Assembly: GCA_029255685.2 (NCBI GenBank)
Contig: CM055313.2
Span: forward strand, 51,368,579-51,432,578
From: Silene conica
Lineage: Eukaryota; Streptophyta; Magnoliopsida; Caryophyllales; Caryophyllaceae
Length of the DNA stretch: 64,000 bases
Reading direction: 5' to 3'
The position numbers and the translations under genes were made by a program. How positions within the stretch are numbered: the first letter of the stretch is position 1; the number at the start of each line of letters is the position of its first letter. A model generated the notes under the pieces. It was not told the origin of the DNA. It saw nothing but the letters and a program-made list of their open reading frames with translations, and did no database searches. Below, piece by piece: positions 13,000 through 22,377 of this stretch.

Positions 13000-14286
13000 G
13001 ATTAAATAAGCACAAATTAATATATACTTAAGCATGTCATGTTATATGTTATGTTCTTTTTGAAAGCAGAAATCAAGCTATAAGAAGCTAGTTATATAAC
13101 AGTAGGCCTGCATTTGTATCTCCCTAATAAGTCTATAACAGACATTAATCAACAAAAGGCAAAGCTTCATACGAATCTACGATGAATACGCATTAATTAA
13201 TCAACGAAAGGCAAAGCTTCATACGAATCTACAATAAGTCTATAACAGGCATTAATTTGCCACTGCACATACATTAATCTGCTACTGCGCTTCTATTATT
13301 CGGTCACTGCATATCTGATATTTTGCTATTAATGCGTATTACTACTCTATGTCCTACTTCTGTTTCTGCACTACTACTCTATTACAGTACCATGAACTGC
13401 TGGTGTAGTATAGCTATTTCCTACTGCCAATTTGTCACTGCTACTACTGCTCTACGTACACTTACAGCCTATTTCTGTTTCCGCACTACTACTTCTCATT
13501 ATGAAACAACAATTGAAACTACTTGAAAAGGATTACTGAGTGTTGAGAATTAGTAGTGCAGATACAATTGAAACTACAATTGAAACAACAATTGAAAATA
13601 CTGTACGAGTATACTACTTACCTTTCGTTAGAAAAGGATTACTGAGTCTCGAGAATTAGTAGTGCAGAAACAACAATTAAAACAACAACTAAAACAACAA
13701 TTTTGAAACAACAATTGAAACTACAGAACGAAAATACTACTTACCTTTCGAAAAAAAAAGAACTTCATACTAATCTACGATAAATAGGCATTATAACGAA
13801 AGGCAGATAGGCATTATAACGAAAGGCAGACATCACGAAACAACAATTTAATTGAAATAATAACATTGTCACAATACGAATATGATTATATGCAGGGACG
13901 GATAGATAAACAACAATTGAATTGAGATAATAACAAAATGATAACAATAATTGAAATTGAAGTATCATACCTATTATCAGAAATCCCAATCAATTATACT
14001 GAATATGAATTTCGCCGGCTGAGTAAGAATCAAAGTTGAAATATGAATATGAATATCGCGTGCAAATCAATTATATTGAATATGAATATCGCGTGAAAAT
14101 CAAACCGCTGATGGAGCTTTTTTTGGTTTTTGTTTCTGGGAATGATAATGATGAACGCGGGATAGACGATGAAGACGTACTGTATATTGGTTTTTGTTTC
14201 AAACCGCTGATGGAGCATATAATTAATTAGACGTATTATAATTAATTAGATAGCTAGGGTTTAATTAGTTTATTAGGGTGATTTTT
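13000..14286. repeat. CACTA 5' region upstream of TNP2: A/C-rich low-complexity repeats
   Basis: Between the TNP2 start and the right end lie short direct repeats: GGCAAAGCTTCATACGAATCTAC at about 13157 and 13208, CAACAATTGAAAC-type runs at 13500-13950, GGCATTATAACGAAAGGCAG twice near 13790-13830, and GAATATGAATATCGCGTG twice near 14044-14096. The TNP2 promoter should lie here, but I cannot point to a convincing TATA box. No gene is seen. Confidence 0.6.
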
Positions 14287-14735
14287 AGGCGCTTAGTTTT
14301 TTTACCAAATTTCATTATAGCGCTAAAACGAGATGGCTAAATTGTTTTACCCAAATTCAAATTGTTTTTTTATTTTAATTGAAAAGTTTAAGAGGCGCTT
14401 AGTTTTTTTACCAAATTTCATTATAGCGCTAAAACGAGATGGCTGAATTGTTTTACCCAAATTCAAATTGTTTTTTTATTTTAATTGAAAAGTTTAAGAG
14501 GCGCTTAGTTTTTTTTACCAAATTTCATTATAGCGCTAAAACGAGATGGCTGAATTGTTTTACCCAAATTCAAATTGTTTTTTTATTTTAATTGAAAAGT
14601 TTAAGAGGCGCGCGCTTAATTAGTTTTTTTTACCAAATTTCAATTCATTATAGCGCTAAAACGAGATGGCTAAATTGTTTAATTTACCCAATTATTTCAA
14701 ATTGTTTTTTTATTTTAATTGAAAAGTTTAAGCGC
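14287..14735. repeat. 106-bp tandem repeat, 4 copies
   Basis: Units begin AGGCGCTTAG (or AGGCGCGCGC) at 14287, 14393, 14499 and about 14605, a period of 106. Each contains TTATAGCGCTAAAACGAGATG and a T-rich block. The fourth copy has small insertions. The array lies just inside the right subterminal region of the CACTA element. Confidence 0.9.
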
Positions 14736-14814
14736 TTAAACGAAATTAATTGGAAAATTTTAGAGATACGTATGTATATATATATATATGTATGTGACGA
14801 AAATGTATGTATGT

Positions 14815-15030
14815 AACGAAAATGTTGCACAAGTGTTGCTAGAAAATGCAACAATTGTATAAGAATGTTGCAATTAAAGTAATATATTGCAACACTTACT
14901 TAAAGTGATGCATTATGTAGATAATAAGCAACATTTTTAAATAAAGCGTTGCATAATTAAGTAAAAATTGCAACACAACGCGTAAGTGTTGCACACGAAA
15001 TGTTGCATTAGGTCTCTTTTTGTAGTAGTG
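14815..15030. repeat. CACTA right subterminal repeats and terminal inverted repeat
   Basis: Motifs of the form AAGTGTTGC, AATGTTGC or their complements recur about 12 times, mirroring the left end. The last bases, TTTTTGTAGTAGTG, are the right terminal inverted repeat. Confidence 0.85.
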
Positions 15031-15745
15031 TGCCGCCACCACACAGAGGAGAAGGAGGGTTTTCACTGCCACCACGACCTTCACGGTTGCCCAGAATTCT
15101 GGACTTCAGGTAAGCCTCTGACGTTATTTATCACGTTGGTGTGTAGCAGTTTTGTCGAGTCTGTCGTAGAGTGGTGTCTGGTTGTGGTGTTCTCGTTATT
15201 GTTGTCTTATGTTACTGGGTAGATAAGGAGTGTCAGGGTGGTTTTCGTGGTGGTTGTAGTGCGTCAGTGTCGGTATAGGAGGGGTAATTATCACCCTGGT
15301 CGCAGGGAGTTCAGGTAGACTTGTGGGTTGGGTGTTCAGGGAAGGAGTTTGGGAGTGGTACCACCGTTGACTCGGGGGAGGTCGACGCGGTGGTACCACC
15401 ATGGTGTCTCATATGCGTGTCAGGGTGTGTCGGGGTGGCGGTTCCAGGGGTTGTCAGTGGCGTCTGGCGGTGTCGATGGTGGTTTGAAATTTTAGTGCAG
15501 GGAGTACAGGTGGGAGTCAGACCTGGGTTGGTGGGCTATGGTCTGACTCGCCGGCGGTTGGCGCGTGGTTTGGTGGTGCCAGGGAGGTAGTGGGGTGTCG
15601 GTGGTGTCGAAGGGGGGTTCCTGCTGGTGGTCGAATTGGTGGTTTGCGTTCGTGTGGTGGGTCGAAGTCAGGTTGAAGGTGGAGTCGGGTTTAGGGCTGC
15701 TGACCTGGTTTTCGTTAATTAGGCTTTGACGGTTGTACGTGTTTT

Positions 15746-15752
15746 TATTATT

Positions 15753-15797
<45 letters not shown>
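15746..15797. repeat. ATT trinucleotide microsatellite
   Basis: A run of ATT units, about 15 copies with one early interruption, is followed by a poly-T tract. It lies inside the T2 LTR. Confidence 0.9.
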
Positions 15798-16281
15798 TTT
15801 TTTTTTTTATTATTGGTTGAAGTATTTTATTAATCATATTTTTAATGGTGATATTTCTACTAAGTACTAAAAGCCGTTTTTCGTTCCTTTTATTATTTCT
15901 TTATCGCGTAATTGAAGTTTATGAGTCGGGAATTTATAAGTTGGGGAAGTTTCTATTTATGGAAACTTTCCTTTTATAAAGGGTTTCTATTTTTGGAAAC
16001 TTTCCATTTATGGAAGGTTTCTAATTAAAGTAAGTATAGGTTGTTATTGGGTTCGGGAAGTACTTTAATTCGTTACATATACATGTTTAGGTAGCGAGTT
16101 TCGTGTGGAACACTTCTAACGAGCTTGGGCGTATCTACATTTCCTGCTATTTCAGGTAGGGGAAAAATTGGTATATAATAATGTGTAATCTGTTCTTATG
16201 TGTTAATAAGCATGTTTATGTTATAATCTCATGTGAATGTTATATTGTGCTATTTATATCTTTTGAGACATTGTTACGATG

Positions 16282-16284
<3 letters not shown>

Positions 16285-16360
<76 letters not shown>
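16285..16360. repeat. AT dinucleotide microsatellite
   Basis: About 38 uninterrupted AT units lie directly before the 27/29-bp minisatellite. ORFs rich in alternating I and Y here are artefacts. Confidence 0.95.
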
Positions 16361-16363
<3 letters not shown>

Positions 16364-16372
16364 GTCTTGTGA

Positions 16373-16566
16373 TATGGCGTTGGATCGGTGCGGAGTATAT
16401 ATATGGCGTTGGATCGGTGCGGAGTATATATATGGCGTTGGATCGGTGCGGAGTATATATGGCGTTGGATCGGTGCGGAGTATATATATGGCGTTGGATC
16501 GGTGCGGAGTATATATGGCGTTGGATCGGTGCGGAGTATATATATGGCGTTGGATCGGTGCGGAGT
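16373..16566. repeat. 27/29-bp minisatellite, 7 copies
   Basis: The core GGCGTTGGATCGGTGCGGAG starts at 16376, 16405, 16434, 16461, 16490, 16517 and 16546. Cores are identical. Spacing is 29 or 27 according to whether the linker has one more or one fewer TA step. Confidence 0.95.
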
Positions 16567-16944
16567 TTATTATATTGTTATATTTAATCCTTTCCCTACT
16601 CAACCTCGTGGTTGACCCTGTGTATTCGTGATCACCTGTGATGAACCAATTATTGGGGAGCAGATTGACAGGTGGCTGAGACTAAGGGGGAGCTATGGGA
16701 GGAAGAGCTTGGATCCAGACCAGTTTAGATGTCTAGATCACCTTAGCCAGTTTTATACGAGTTGTACTTTATTTATTTTGTTAAGACTTTTGGACACGGA
16801 TGTAAGAACATGTTTTGAGTTAACTTTATTTAAAGTACTGTTTATCTTCCTTTGTATCTACTGCCTCGGGAAACCGAGATGGTAACACCCGTATTTATCT
16901 GAGGAGTCCTAGTACAGGCCCTTAAATAAATGGGGGTGTTACAG

Positions 16945-17215
16945 ATGATATGTCGACTAAATGGGTTTTAGAAGGGTATAAGATGTGTCCTTTCCGTTTT
17001 GTGAAAAAGAGTTGGATACTTGAACGGGTTTTAAGTTGTGAACTTAAGTTTACCAAGTTTGTATTCGTCTTAAGGACTTAAGGTTCTTAAGACGGATCTT
17101 ACTATTTAATTAAAATACTTTTCGATAATTAATTAAAATATTATTTTATTACTTAAAATAATTAAAAACGCTTAAAAATATATTTTATAAAAATACGGGC
17201 TGTTACAGTAGCATT
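16945..17215 (-). repeat. 5' terminal fragment of a T1-like LTR, minus strand
   Basis: The minus strand starts at 17215 with TGTAACAGCCCGTATTTTTA, close to the LTR start at 18316 (TGTAACGTCCCGTATTTTTG). It breaks off at the T2 LTR end at 16944. No gene is seen. Confidence 0.5.
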
Positions 17216-17216
17216 A

Positions 17217-18315
17217 TTCTGACACGGGAAAATTATTAAATGCATGTTAGTAATTATGAATTACTATTTAATTCTATTTTATGAATTAATGTTTAATTAG
17301 TTAAACTTAAATTTTCGTAAAATAAATAAGATACTTTATGTATTTGACACATGACAAATTCACAAAAACAAAATGAATTTCCATTTGTAATGTAGACCTA
17401 GTGATATGTCACACACACAAGATTACACATTTACATCTTTTTTATAAGATAAAATGTTAACATCCATTTTAATATTTGTTTTTACATGGGAACATTTGAC
17501 GTGATTAAGAAGCCATCCATTGGGCACTCTAACTCATTCCACCCGCTTGAGAAGAACAAAAGAGTGTTTTTCTTCTCAATGTGAAATTAATTCATTTTTT
17601 GCAATCTTAAGGGTTTTGTTGAGTGAGAAAAATTACAAGAAATTGTTCATCTTTTCTTCCCCAAAAACCGTGACTCCCTCCAATACAATCAAGATCTAAA
17701 ATCACCATTCACTTCTAAGAGTAGGAGTAGTATTAGATCTTCTAACTAGGATACTAGTGGTTGATTTCTAGCAATATATCACCATTAGTTGTAAGAGAGT
17801 TTGTCTTGGGTCCATCTCTATTGGAGGTCTTCTTTTTTGGAGGCTCATTGGAGGATCATACCATTGTGGAAAGCTCAAGAACTAAGTAAAGAAGGAGTCT
17901 TTACTAGTGCCCTAAATCCGAAATAGTTCAATGTAAGGTTGATAAGATTTCTTCTCTAATCTCCTACACCTTGTTATGCATGCATAAGATTGATTTAGTT
18001 AATATGATGACTAAATTAGTTTGTCTAAACATGGGTTATGAACCCAACATTCGGTATCAGAGCAATCGGTTGTTTACTAATCGGTTTATTGTTTTTCCGA
18101 GTTAAAATAACTTAAATAAAACTAAAAACTTGAGATCTATGAGATATGACACTCGAAAATTTTTTCATGTTATATATTCTGGTCCTAAAATGCTTTTAGG
18201 TTATTTTTATAATTTATGAGATTTTATTGTTCATTCACATGATTTTTAGTCATTTTTATGCATTTTAATAGTTAAAATCGACTTAAATGAACTAAAAATA
18301 GCTAGAAAAAATTTC
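17217..18315 (+). mobile_element. Copia fragment B: LTR end, primer binding site and leader
   Basis: The LTR ends at 18049 with AACCCAACA. The next bases contain GGTATCAGAGC (18053-18063), the standard copia primer site for initiator tRNA-Met. An AT-rich leader follows to 18315, where a T1 LTR starts. I could not find the LTR's own 5' end, so 17217 is only where the preceding fragment ends. Confidence 0.6.
18050..18063 (+). promoter_or_regulatory. Copia primer binding site (initiator tRNA-Met type)
   Basis: GGTATCAGAGC follows the LTR end after TTC. It matches the usual plant copia primer site, TGGTATCAGAGC, except at the first base. Confidence 0.8.
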
Positions 18316-19314
18316 TGTAACGTCCCGTATTTTTGTAAAAGTATATTTTGGATAACTTAAAGTATTTTTCGGGATTTAATAATATTTTATTTATTCGTGA
18401 CTTATGTTTTAGAAATATCGTGTAAATGGTAGTCTCAAGTTTTATTGAGTCTTGAGATGTTATATAACTCCGTTAGCATTTCCGTACCAAGCTTTCCCGA
18501 ACATCTCTTTTAAAACCCGTCTCATGTCTTTTTTACTTAAAAGAGAATAAAGGAAGGAAGCTTCCTAGTGCTTTCCTTCATCCTCCTATTTCTTGTTTAT
18601 CAAGGGGAAATTAAGAAACAGTAAACTCATTTCTTCATCTCAAATCAAATCCCTAATTCACAAATCTCTTCATGAAATCTTCGTTTCTTATCCGATTGAG
18701 ACGATTCTTGCGCCTAGCCAACGGATTCCTCTTCTCGTCCTCCATCTTTCTAGGTAAGTTTTATACCAAAATCTTTTCATCTTACAATATGACCGCGCCC
18801 CTTTGATGTACGTTTTCCGGGTTTAATTCCGTTAATGGTGTTTCTAGTTGTGGGCTTGGTCGATTGGAGTAGCTTGGAGGCAATTCTCGGTGATTTGTGA
18901 AGCTAAAAGGTGACGATAATGAGTAACTCGGCCTTTTTTCAAATATTAGCACTTTTTGTGGTTTGATTATGTGTTTCACATGAGATTATGGTTATTGATG
19001 TTGGTAGGAACTTAGTAATATGCTAATTACTGATTTATATGTTCATTATATGAGATACTTGGCATACTTGATGAAATTGGTGTTTCATATGCTCAAACAT
19101 GTTTATCTTATGTTGGGTGGAAATTGTGACGGATATGGATGATTAATCGTATGTTGGATGTTTGAGAAGTCGTTAGTCATTGCATATGTATGAGAATGAT
19201 GTATAATTACTGGGTAATTTATGTTTGGAGTGGAAATCATGTTGTAGGAACGATCCCATGAGATTTGGATGAACTTTGATATGTCGAAATGCGTATTTAG
19301 GGAACAGGGACTCC

Positions 19315-19605
19315 CAGCCGGTTGGTTGACCGGCGGCCGGTCAACCGGCTAAGAGTCTCATGTGTCGATTGTTGAAGAAAGCTGAGGAAGGACTATCAGC
19401 CGGTCGGCCGGCAGCCGGTCAGCCGACTAAGAGCCTTTCTTGGTGTTTTTGAAGGTTGTTTTTGAGAGTCAAAGACTCTCAGCCGGTTAACCGGCAGCCT
19501 GTGGCTGACCGGCGAAGAGCCCTTATTGGTTTTTGAAGTTATTTTTGAGAAGTCTTGGACTCTCAGCCAACCAACCAGCAGCCTGTGGCTGACCGGCTGA
19601 GAGCC
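19315..19605. repeat. Four CCGG-rich palindromic units, about 83-bp spacing
   Basis: Units start near 19315, 19397, 19477 and 19561. The first reads AGCCGG, TTGG, TTGACCGGC, G, GCCGGTCAA, CCGGCT, which can fold back on itself almost completely. Later units keep AGCCGGTY and GACCGGC but vary in between. Confidence 0.75.
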
Positions 19606-19696
19606 CCTGTTGCATAATGAATTGCTTATAACTTTTCACTCACATGTCGGATTGCATTGATTCTTCTTCCGTATGATTCGTATGCTTGTTTGAAGT

Positions 19697-19815
19697 CCCA
19701 AGAAATTGGGCGACGCCTATGTCGGATTCGGTAATGGATTTGAGGAGAAAGACCCCCGACCGGGTAACCGGAAGGGAAACCGGCTCTCACTTCAAATTAG
19801 TTTCCGAAATCGGCT
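19697..19815 (+). other. Two-hairpin structured element, copy 3
   Basis: Hairpin A is CCCAA-GAAA-TTGGG (19697-19710). Hairpin B is CCC-GA-CCGG-GTAA-CCGG-AA-GGG (19755-19776). Outer arms are GGATTTGAGGAGA and TCTCACTTCAAATTAG. Confidence 0.55.
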
Positions 19816-20211
19816 AAGTGTTGAATGGTTGTTTAATGATGAGATATATATGAAATGAATGTCATTCGAGTTTGAGTTGTTGTACATATTTGAGATGACA
19901 TTATGTGAATTGTGTAAACCTACTGTGCGCTGCTATAGTACTCGAATTCTCACCTAATTGCATCGTGTAGCTGGTTGGCCGTAGTGGCTTAGTCCTCACG
20001 GTCAGGTCATAGATTGTCTGCCCGCCTTCAGGCATATCTCGTTCCTAGCTAGTTCGGGTCTTAGGGGTGCCTTGTGCACTTATCGAATCGGGGATCGTAA
20101 CTTGTTTGCGCTCCAAGAGTCTGGCCAGGTTTAGACTGGGATAGTCATTTGATATCGTCCTAGCAGGGGGTTGTATAGTCTGAGATTGGGGATGTTGTAG
20201 TATATAGACGA

Positions 20212-20365
20212 GTCGATTGTCGGCCCAATCATAGTAGTCTAGTCGAGTCAATTGTTGACCAATCTAGTTAGAGTCGAGTCAATTGTTGACCTATCTCTTT
20301 GTTGGTGGAGTCGAGTCACTTGGTGACCTATCTCTTGTTTGTAGAGTCACTTGGTGACCTATCTC
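20212..20365 (+). repeat. Array of small hairpins with TTG loops
   Basis: Successive units are GTCGA-TTG-TCGGC, GTCAA-TTG-TTGAC (twice) and GTCAC-TTG-GTGAC (twice), each followed by a spacer ending in AATCT or TATCTC. The last stem pair changes A-T to C-G while pairing is kept. A weaker version lies at 44300-44460. Confidence 0.6.
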
Positions 20366-20443
20366 TTGTTGATATAGTCGGATGTTGAGTATGATTTAGT
20401 TGTGATTGTGAATCCATGATACTTGGTTATCTTAGTATTGTTC

Positions 20444-20556
20444 GTCCAAGGCATTGGACGACTCTTAGTCTGGTTTCGTAAATGGTTTGGAGTGAAAGAC
20501 CCCCCGGCTGGGCAACCAGAAGGGAAACTGGCTCTCATTTCAAATAGTTTCCGAAG
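20444..20556 (+). other. Two-hairpin structured element, copy 4
   Basis: Hairpin A is GTCCAA-GGCA-TTGGAC (20444-20459). Hairpin B is CCC-GG-CTGG-GCAA-CCAG-AA-GGG (20503-20524), so the inner stem is CTGG/CCAG instead of CCGG/CCGG. Confidence 0.55.
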
Positions 20557-20944
20557 TTAGTTGAGAGCCTTTGCATAAGTGATGCATGTGGATAGGAAGA
20601 TTGATGTTGATATAAATGCTTCGCATGTTATAAATGTTGGAGTATGTTGGATGCCTTAAGTGTTATGTGTTATTGACAATAGGTGGCTAGGAGCACTCTA
20701 GTCACTCCCCACTGACTGTGGTGCACATGTTGTATGTGTGTAGGTACATGAGGCTGTTTGCAGGGGGTTACGTTGAGGCTAGCGAGCGATGATCCTTCAT
20801 CGTTGACTTTTACCTTATCTTGTAACTAGACCTTCTTTTGACATTTCGTTTTTGTGCCTGTAGGGATACGCTATCCCGGGCTGCTTTTGTATTGCACTTA
20901 TATACTTAGTTATGTTTTATTTCTTCCGCATGTTTAATATTGTT

Positions 20945-21368
20945 AAGATTTTTAGGATCTGTGAAACCTTCAGATTGTACCATGTACAAGTCCTCCTCCA
21001 AATAACCGCTTAAGAAGGCGGTTTTCACATCCATTTGCCATATTTTATAGTCATGAAATGCAGCAATCGCTAAGATAATCCGAATGGAACGCAGCATGAC
21101 TACGGGTGCGAAACTCTCATCGTAGTGCAACCCTTGTACTTGAGTGAAACCTTTTGCCACTAGTCATGTCATATAGGTGTCTGGTTGTGCCTCGATGGAA
21201 CGCTTTATCTTACAAAGCCATTTGCCCTGAAGATGTCGTACCTTATCAGGCAAATCAACCAACTTTAGACGGACTTCAGTTAAGTATAAGAGCAGCTGAC
21301 AATAGAGCAAATCCTCATAATGAATCTGGCACAACTATGTGACTCATCATGGATCGAACCATATCTAA
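20945..21368 (-). pseudogene. Copia A reverse transcriptase fragment
   Basis: The minus strand encodes AKGFTQVQGLHYDESFAPVV and WQMDVKTAFLSGYLEEDLYM, the conserved start of copia reverse transcriptase. It ends after FTDPKN, where the T1 LTR joins. Upstream on the same strand, 21363-21170 has integrase tail pieces (DMVRSMMS) and several stops, with a deletion between integrase and reverse transcriptase. It continues the integrase at 26659 once the gypsy element between them is removed. TCTAA at 21364-21368 is the left target duplication. Confidence 0.85.
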
Positions 21369-22377
21369 TGATGCGGAACCATCGTTAATTCAATCCCAAG
21401 AAATATTATTAAGCAAAGATATGAGCCATATTAATCAAAGTTACAAGATAGGATCAACTTCCGTTCTTAGGATTGCTTGGGAAGGGATCGAACCCTTGGG
21501 GCGTGCGGATTGAGGGGCACGAAACCCTAGACGATTAGGGTTTTGGGGACTTTCCTTCTTGTTTCCTAGTTTGTTATTTAATTAATTAAGTTTGTTACTA
21601 GTTTGTTACAACTAGGTTGTTAAGGTTATTACAAGGTGGTTACAAGGTTAGTTATTAGTTAGTTATGAGTTTGTTATTAAGTTGTTAGGGTTTGTTACTA
21701 CAACTTAATCTTTTATTTGTTATTTTATCTTTTAGATTTAATAAGGATTATTTTAATCCATAAGATAGAAATAGAAACCCTAAAGGAAGTAGAGTACACG
21801 GCGGGTCGAAGCTTTGGAAACCGTGTAGGAGTTTCTTATTTCTTTTCTATTTCGATTCTAGTTTATGACGGATGACCTTACTATAAATAGGCATCCTTAG
21901 TTGTTTGTTTGAGATATTCAAGTGATAAATTAAAAACCTTTTTGTTAAGTTTTACTTACAAATCTAAAGTATCTGTGTGAGCTTTAAAACCCGAAGTATC
22001 TGTGTGAGCTTCAAAATAATTGAGAGAATATCTGTGTGAGTTTGATCAATTATTCCTATCCATCGACATACATAATTCATTCATCAAATCGTTTCACAAA
22101 TCTTTCAAGTATTAAGTGCCGTGCCTTATTACGTCATCAAGATTCATCCAAGATTCATCAAGAACGTCCAAGAAACACCACCACCGTGCCACGTCAGCCC
22201 TGCCGTGCTGCCACGTCATCACCACCGTGCCACCATTCATCCGTTTTCATCTTTCTTGGTTACTTTTTCGTTCTTTATTCGTTCAAGATTGTAATATTTC
22301 TTTAGTATTTTTATTCCGCTGCAACATCCGTATTTTTGTTGATTATCTTTATTGATTATCACCCCAAATACGCATCA
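21369..22377 (+). repeat. 5' LTR of the gypsy element
   Basis: It begins TGATGCG and ends CGCATCA, giving a 7-base inverted terminus. A TATA box, TATAAATAG, lies at 21882-21890. GTATCTGTGTGAGCTT repeats follow at 21970-22040. Confidence 0.95.
21882..21890 (+). promoter_or_regulatory. TATA box in the gypsy LTR
   Basis: TATAAATAG is kept in the 3' LTR (26158-26166) and, on the minus strand, in the solo LTR at 52486-52495. Transcription would start about 30 bases downstream. Confidence 0.6.

Larger units (their letters stand above)
3102..15030 (-). mobile_element. Complete CACTA (En/Spm-type) DNA transposon, 11.9 kb
   Basis: The left end reads CACTACTACATTTTG and the right end, on the minus strand, CACTACTACAAAAAGAG. 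The element is flanked by TGC at 3099-3101 and TGC at 15031-15033, the 3-bp target duplication expected of the superfamily. Arrays of short TGCAACACTT-type repeats fill both subterminal regions, as is usual for CACTA elements. Inside, on the minus strand, are a TNP2-type transposase gene (upstream) and a Transposase_24/TNPA-type gene (downstream), the standard two-gene layout. Only one inactivating lesion is obvious, a nonsense codon in TNP2, so the insertion looks fairly recent. Confidence 0.93.
15031..16944 (+). repeat. Type T2 long LTR, 3' portion, GT-rich and non-coding
   Basis: It starts with the TGC duplication of the CACTA insertion and ends GGGGGTGTTACA. The GT-rich first part (15110-15720) resembles 63638-63850 at the window's right edge, including GTGTCGAAGGG and a following TTA microsatellite. 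The end resembles 1-379. A splice-donor-like CAGGTAAG lies at about 15107. The ORF at 15321-15590 is low-complexity and probably not a gene. Confidence 0.55.
18316..20944 (+). repeat. T1 long LTR, 3' truncated
   Basis: It starts TGTAACGTCCCG. Family landmarks in order are CTTCGTTTCTTATCCG (about 18682), TTTCTAGGTAAG like a splice donor (about 18747), AAAGGTGACGATAATGAG (about 18906), CCGGTC palindrome units (19315-19605), structured elements (19697-19815 and 20444-20556), a hairpin array (20212-20365), CTCCCCACTGACTGTGG (about 20705) and GTGCCTGTAGGGAT (about 20857). It stops at about 20944 inside the terminal region, joined to copia A reverse transcriptase. No coding sequence. Confidence 0.75.

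Noticed and set aside
15321..15590. Glycine/valine-rich 89-codon ORF
   Set aside because: It lies in GT-rich LTR sequence with biased composition and no domain.
19755..19776. Resemblance of hairpin B to part of an HDV-like self-cleaving ribozyme (GGGCAAC segment)
   Set aside because: I could not fit the nested double pseudoknot or a cleavage site, and the GGGCAAC match is explained by a GNRA-type loop. A structure search would be needed to reopen it.
22036..22305. 89- and 79-codon ORFs, duplicated at 26312-26631
   Set aside because: They lie in the LTRs, are duplicated only because the LTRs are, and match nothing recognisable.
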